DNA from: UBA5109 sp038148435
GTDB lineage: Bacteria; Pseudomonadota; Gammaproteobacteria; Pseudomonadales; Pseudohongiellaceae
NCBI GenBank assembly: GCA_038148435.1
Contig: JAYQVM010000086.1
Coordinates: forward strand, 1-7,499
Reading direction: 5' to 3'
DNA: 7,499 nt
The notes below the pieces were generated by a model that made no database searches, had not been told where the DNA came from, and worked only from the letters and a program-made list of their open reading frames with translations. The position numbers and the translations under genes were made by a program. Position 1 is the first letter of the stretch; every line of letters starts with the position of its first letter. Shown here one piece after another: positions 6,024 to 7,499 of this stretch.

Positions 6024-6418
6024 GTCACGATGCGCCTATTTGGGGCCAACATTTAATTCTGGATCTTGCGGGTTGTCCCAGTGAGCAACTCACAGCAGCC
6101 GATCATATTCTTAGCTGGGTAAAAGAACTGATCGGGGCTATCGACATGAAGGCTTTTGGTGAGCCGGTGCTGGAGCATTTTGCCAGCCATTCATTCGATG
6201 CAGCCGGCTTCACCCTGATGCAACTGATTGAAACATCGAATATTTCTGCGCATTTTGCCGAGAATCTCGGTCAGGTCTACATTGATGTGTTTTCCTGTAA
6301 GCGCTTCGATGAACAGCTGGCCATTGAGGTCTGCAAAAAATATTTCAAGCCGACGGAGCTTCGCAGCCATTCATTAGAGCGTGGTATATTCAACCCACCG
6401 CTGCTGCAGGCAGTCTAA
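6020..6418 (+). CDS. speD: S-adenosylmethionine decarboxylase-like proenzyme (SpeD/SpeH family, divergent)
   Basis: A 132-aa cytoplasmic protein of the short bacterial AdoMet decarboxylase family. Family members self-cleave to form a pyruvoyl cofactor and supply decarboxylated AdoMet for spermidine synthesis. Visible hallmarks: GQHLILDLAGC (9-19), matching the family start 'GKHLLLDLYGC'; the cleavage region ETSNISAH (71-78), with Ser73 as predicted pyruvoyl precursor and His78 as processing residue; and YIDVFSCK (87-94), with Cys93 as the proton donor. These correspond to Ser63, His68 and Cys83 of the Thermotoga enzyme. The residues flanking the cleavage Ser are Thr72 and Asn74 instead of the usual Glu and His, so substrate specificity is less certain. 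The frame is open back to 5924, but ATG 6020 fits the family N-terminus and has GAGG (6011-6014) 5 nt upstream. No speE is present here. Confidence 0.85.
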   Translation: MSHDAPIWGQHLILDLAGCPSEQLTAADHILSWVKELIGAIDMKAFGEPVLEHFASHSFDAAGFTLMQLIETSNISAHFAENLGQVYIDVFSCKRFDEQLAIEVCKKYFKPTELRSHSLERGIFNPPLLQAV

Positions 6419-6428
6419 ACCCCAAGCG

Positions 6429-6491
6429 GGGAGTCTGCCCTGAGAGATTGTTAAATAAGGCTTCAGACTCCCTTGATTTCCTTGTGATTTT
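6429..6491 (+). terminator. Terminator-like hairpin after the speD-like gene
   Basis: GGGAGTCTG (6429-6437) pairs perfectly with CAGACTCCC (6464-6472), and an inner GCC/GGC can extend the stem. The loop is about 26 nt and the 3' flank is T-rich though interrupted (TTGATTTCCTTGTGATTTT). It starts 10 nt after the speD stop. The 3' flank overlaps the -35 of the tRNA-Val promoter, so this hairpin separates the two transcription units. The large loop makes it a weak intrinsic terminator. Confidence 0.5.
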
Positions 6492-6510
6492 CAGCCGCTA
6501 TCTCTATAAT
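6482..6510 (+). promoter_or_regulatory. Strong sigma70 promoter of tRNA-Val and thrS
   Basis: TTGTGA (6482-6487, 4/6) and a perfect TATAAT (6505-6510) are 17 nt apart. The discriminator that follows, CGCCGTC, is GC-rich as in stringently controlled stable-RNA promoters. The predicted start is near 6517, about 50 nt before the tRNA 5' end. With no terminator visible between tRNA-Val and thrS, this is probably also the thrS promoter. Confidence 0.8.
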
Positions 6511-6567
6511 CGCCGTCTCTCTGGAATGCCTGAAATATGGCGCTTTCATGGGGTTTTCATGGAATGC

Positions 6568-6644
<77 letters not shown>

Positions 6645-6669
6645 AATTTGTATATCCACAACAGTTTAA

Positions 6670-6702
6670 AAGGAAAGCAGGGCGCAGGCTCCTGTTGGTT
6701 TG
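6670..6702 (+). promoter_or_regulatory. Possible split ribosome-binding site of thrS
   Basis: The only SD-like sequence before thrS, AAGGA (6670-6674), is 28 nt from the ATG, too far to act directly. AGCAGG (6676-6681) can pair with CCTGTT (6691-6696) over 6 bp including one G-T, with a 9-nt loop. Removing that hairpin places AAGGA 7 nt from the ATG. A competing 6-bp pairing, CAACAG (6659-6664) with CTGTTG (6692-6697), would disrupt it. E. coli thrS is autoregulated by ThrRS at a structured leader; whether this shorter leader works similarly is inference. Confidence 0.45.
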
Positions 6703-7499
6703 ATGGTTACGATTACTCTGCCTGATGGCACCCAAAAACAATTCGAGCAAAACCCCAGTGTATTTGCAGTCGCGGAAGCTATCGGCCCGGGCCTGGCAAA
6801 GGCTGCACTGGCCGGCAAAGTCGATGGTGAGCTGGTTGATACTTCGCATGTTATTGCTGAAGATGCTGAGCTTGCTATCGTGACTTCGCGTGATGAGGAA
6901 GGACTAGAAATTATCCGTCACTCCTGTGCTCATCTGATGGCCAATGCCGTACAAAATCTGTTTCCGGAAGCGCAGGTTACCATTGGGCCAGTGATTGAAA
7001 ACGGCTTTTATTATGACTTCGCTTATGAGCGACCTTTTACCCCGGAAGATCTCGAGGCCATCGAAAAAGAGATGACGCGCCTAGCAGCAGAGGATATGCT
7101 GGTTGAGCGCAGCGTCATGGAGCGCGGAGCTGCTGTTTCCCTGTTTGAGAAAATGGAAGAGCAATACAAGGTCGAGATTATTCAAAGCATTCCTGGCGAA
7201 GAAAAACTGTCTTTTTACAAGCAGGGCGATTTTATTGACCTCTGTCGTGGCCCACATATTCCTAGCACGGGACATATCAAGGCCTTCAAGCTGATGTCGG
7301 TGGCGGGTGCTTACTGGCGTGGTGATTCCAAAAATGCCATGTTGCAGCGTATTTACGGCACAGCCTGGGCGGATAAAAAAGCTCTGAAGCATTATCTGCA
7401 CTTGCTGGAAGAAGCCGAGCGCAGGGATCACCGCAAAATCGGCAAGAAACTGAGCTTGTTCCATTTTCAGGAAGAAGCGCCCGGCATGGTGTTCTGGCA
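6703..7499 (+). CDS. thrS: Threonyl-tRNA synthetase, N-terminal 265 residues (runs off window)
   Basis: This cytoplasmic class II enzyme charges tRNA-Thr with threonine. The visible part covers the N-terminal TGS domain (1-61, MVTITLPDGT...), the editing domain that removes mischarged serine, and the beginning of the catalytic core. In the editing domain HSCAH (73-77) and CRGPH (181-185) carry the conserved His/Cys site. The core starts around residue 243 with KIGKKLSLFHFQEEAPGMVFW. The sequence tracks E. coli ThrRS nearly residue for residue, for example AGAYWRGDS and MLQRIYGTAWADKKAL. ATG 6703 matches the E. coli N-terminus despite a poor linear SD; an adjacent in-frame TTG at 6700 is the only upstream alternative. 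It is probably co-transcribed with tRNA-Val from the promoter at 6482. The 3' end lies outside the window. Confidence 0.97.
   Translation, partial: MVTITLPDGTQKQFEQNPSVFAVAEAIGPGLAKAALAGKVDGELVDTSHVIAEDAELAIVTSRDEEGLEIIRHSCAHLMANAVQNLFPEAQVTIGPVIENGFYYDFAYERPFTPEDLEAIEKEMTRLAAEDMLVERSVMERGAAVSLFEKMEEQYKVEIIQSIPGEEKLSFYKQGDFIDLCRGPHIPSTGHIKAFKLMSVAGAYWRGDSKNAMLQRIYGTAWADKKALKHYLHLLEEAERRDHRKIGKKLSLFHFQEEAPGMVFW

Noticed and set aside
6420..6431. CCCC-AAGC-GGGG mini-hairpin after speD
   Set aside because: Only 4 bp and it competes with the longer 9-bp stem; not counted as a separate element or antiterminator.
7081..7464. 127-aa minus-strand frame inside thrS
   Set aside because: Antisense to highly conserved ThrRS coding sequence with no recognisable motif.

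Overview
The window looks like a chromosomal stretch of a gammaproteobacterium. UvrB and ThrRS read as close relatives of the E. coli proteins, start/SD signals and sigma70-type promoters are ordinary, and the tRNA-Val followed by thrS is a familiar gammaproteobacterial order. Base composition is moderate. The secreted 'SGVW', DUF6152-like and NHL-type proteins recall marine gammaproteobacteria, but genus cannot be fixed from this sequence.

Layout. Left edge: a tRNA-Asn(GTT) on the minus strand, cut by the window, with its own promoter. It diverges from uvrB (TTG start), which encodes the full-length damage-recognition subunit of the UvrABC excinuclease. Next comes a minus-strand two-gene unit of exported proteins of unknown function: a DUF6152-like small protein (GTG start) whose last codons overlap a second secreted protein by 8 nt. 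A 246-nt divergent intergenic region holds promoters for both directions. On the plus strand follow a secreted six-bladed NHL/PAL-like beta-propeller and an exported, probably lipidated, tandem-VOC protein, separated by 58 nt and probably one operon. Then comes a divergent S-adenosylmethionine-decarboxylase-like gene (speD family). Right edge: a terminator-like hairpin, a strong promoter with a GC-rich discriminator, tRNA-Val(GAC), and the first 265 codons of thrS.

How it fits together: housekeeping loci (uvrB, tRNA genes, thrS) flank an accessory block of four exported proteins plus the speD-like gene. The four exported proteins probably act in the periplasm or envelope; no pathway can be assigned from sequence alone.

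The least expected signals are post-transcriptional. (1) Just before the speD-like gene there is a 12-codon leader ORF with a well-placed SD, and its TGA overlaps the speD ATG as ATGA. (2) A 14-bp hairpin without a U-tract lies upstream, and its right arm could instead pair with the speD SD region. (3) thrS lacks an SD at normal distance, but a short hairpin would bring an upstream AAGGA to 7 nt from its ATG.
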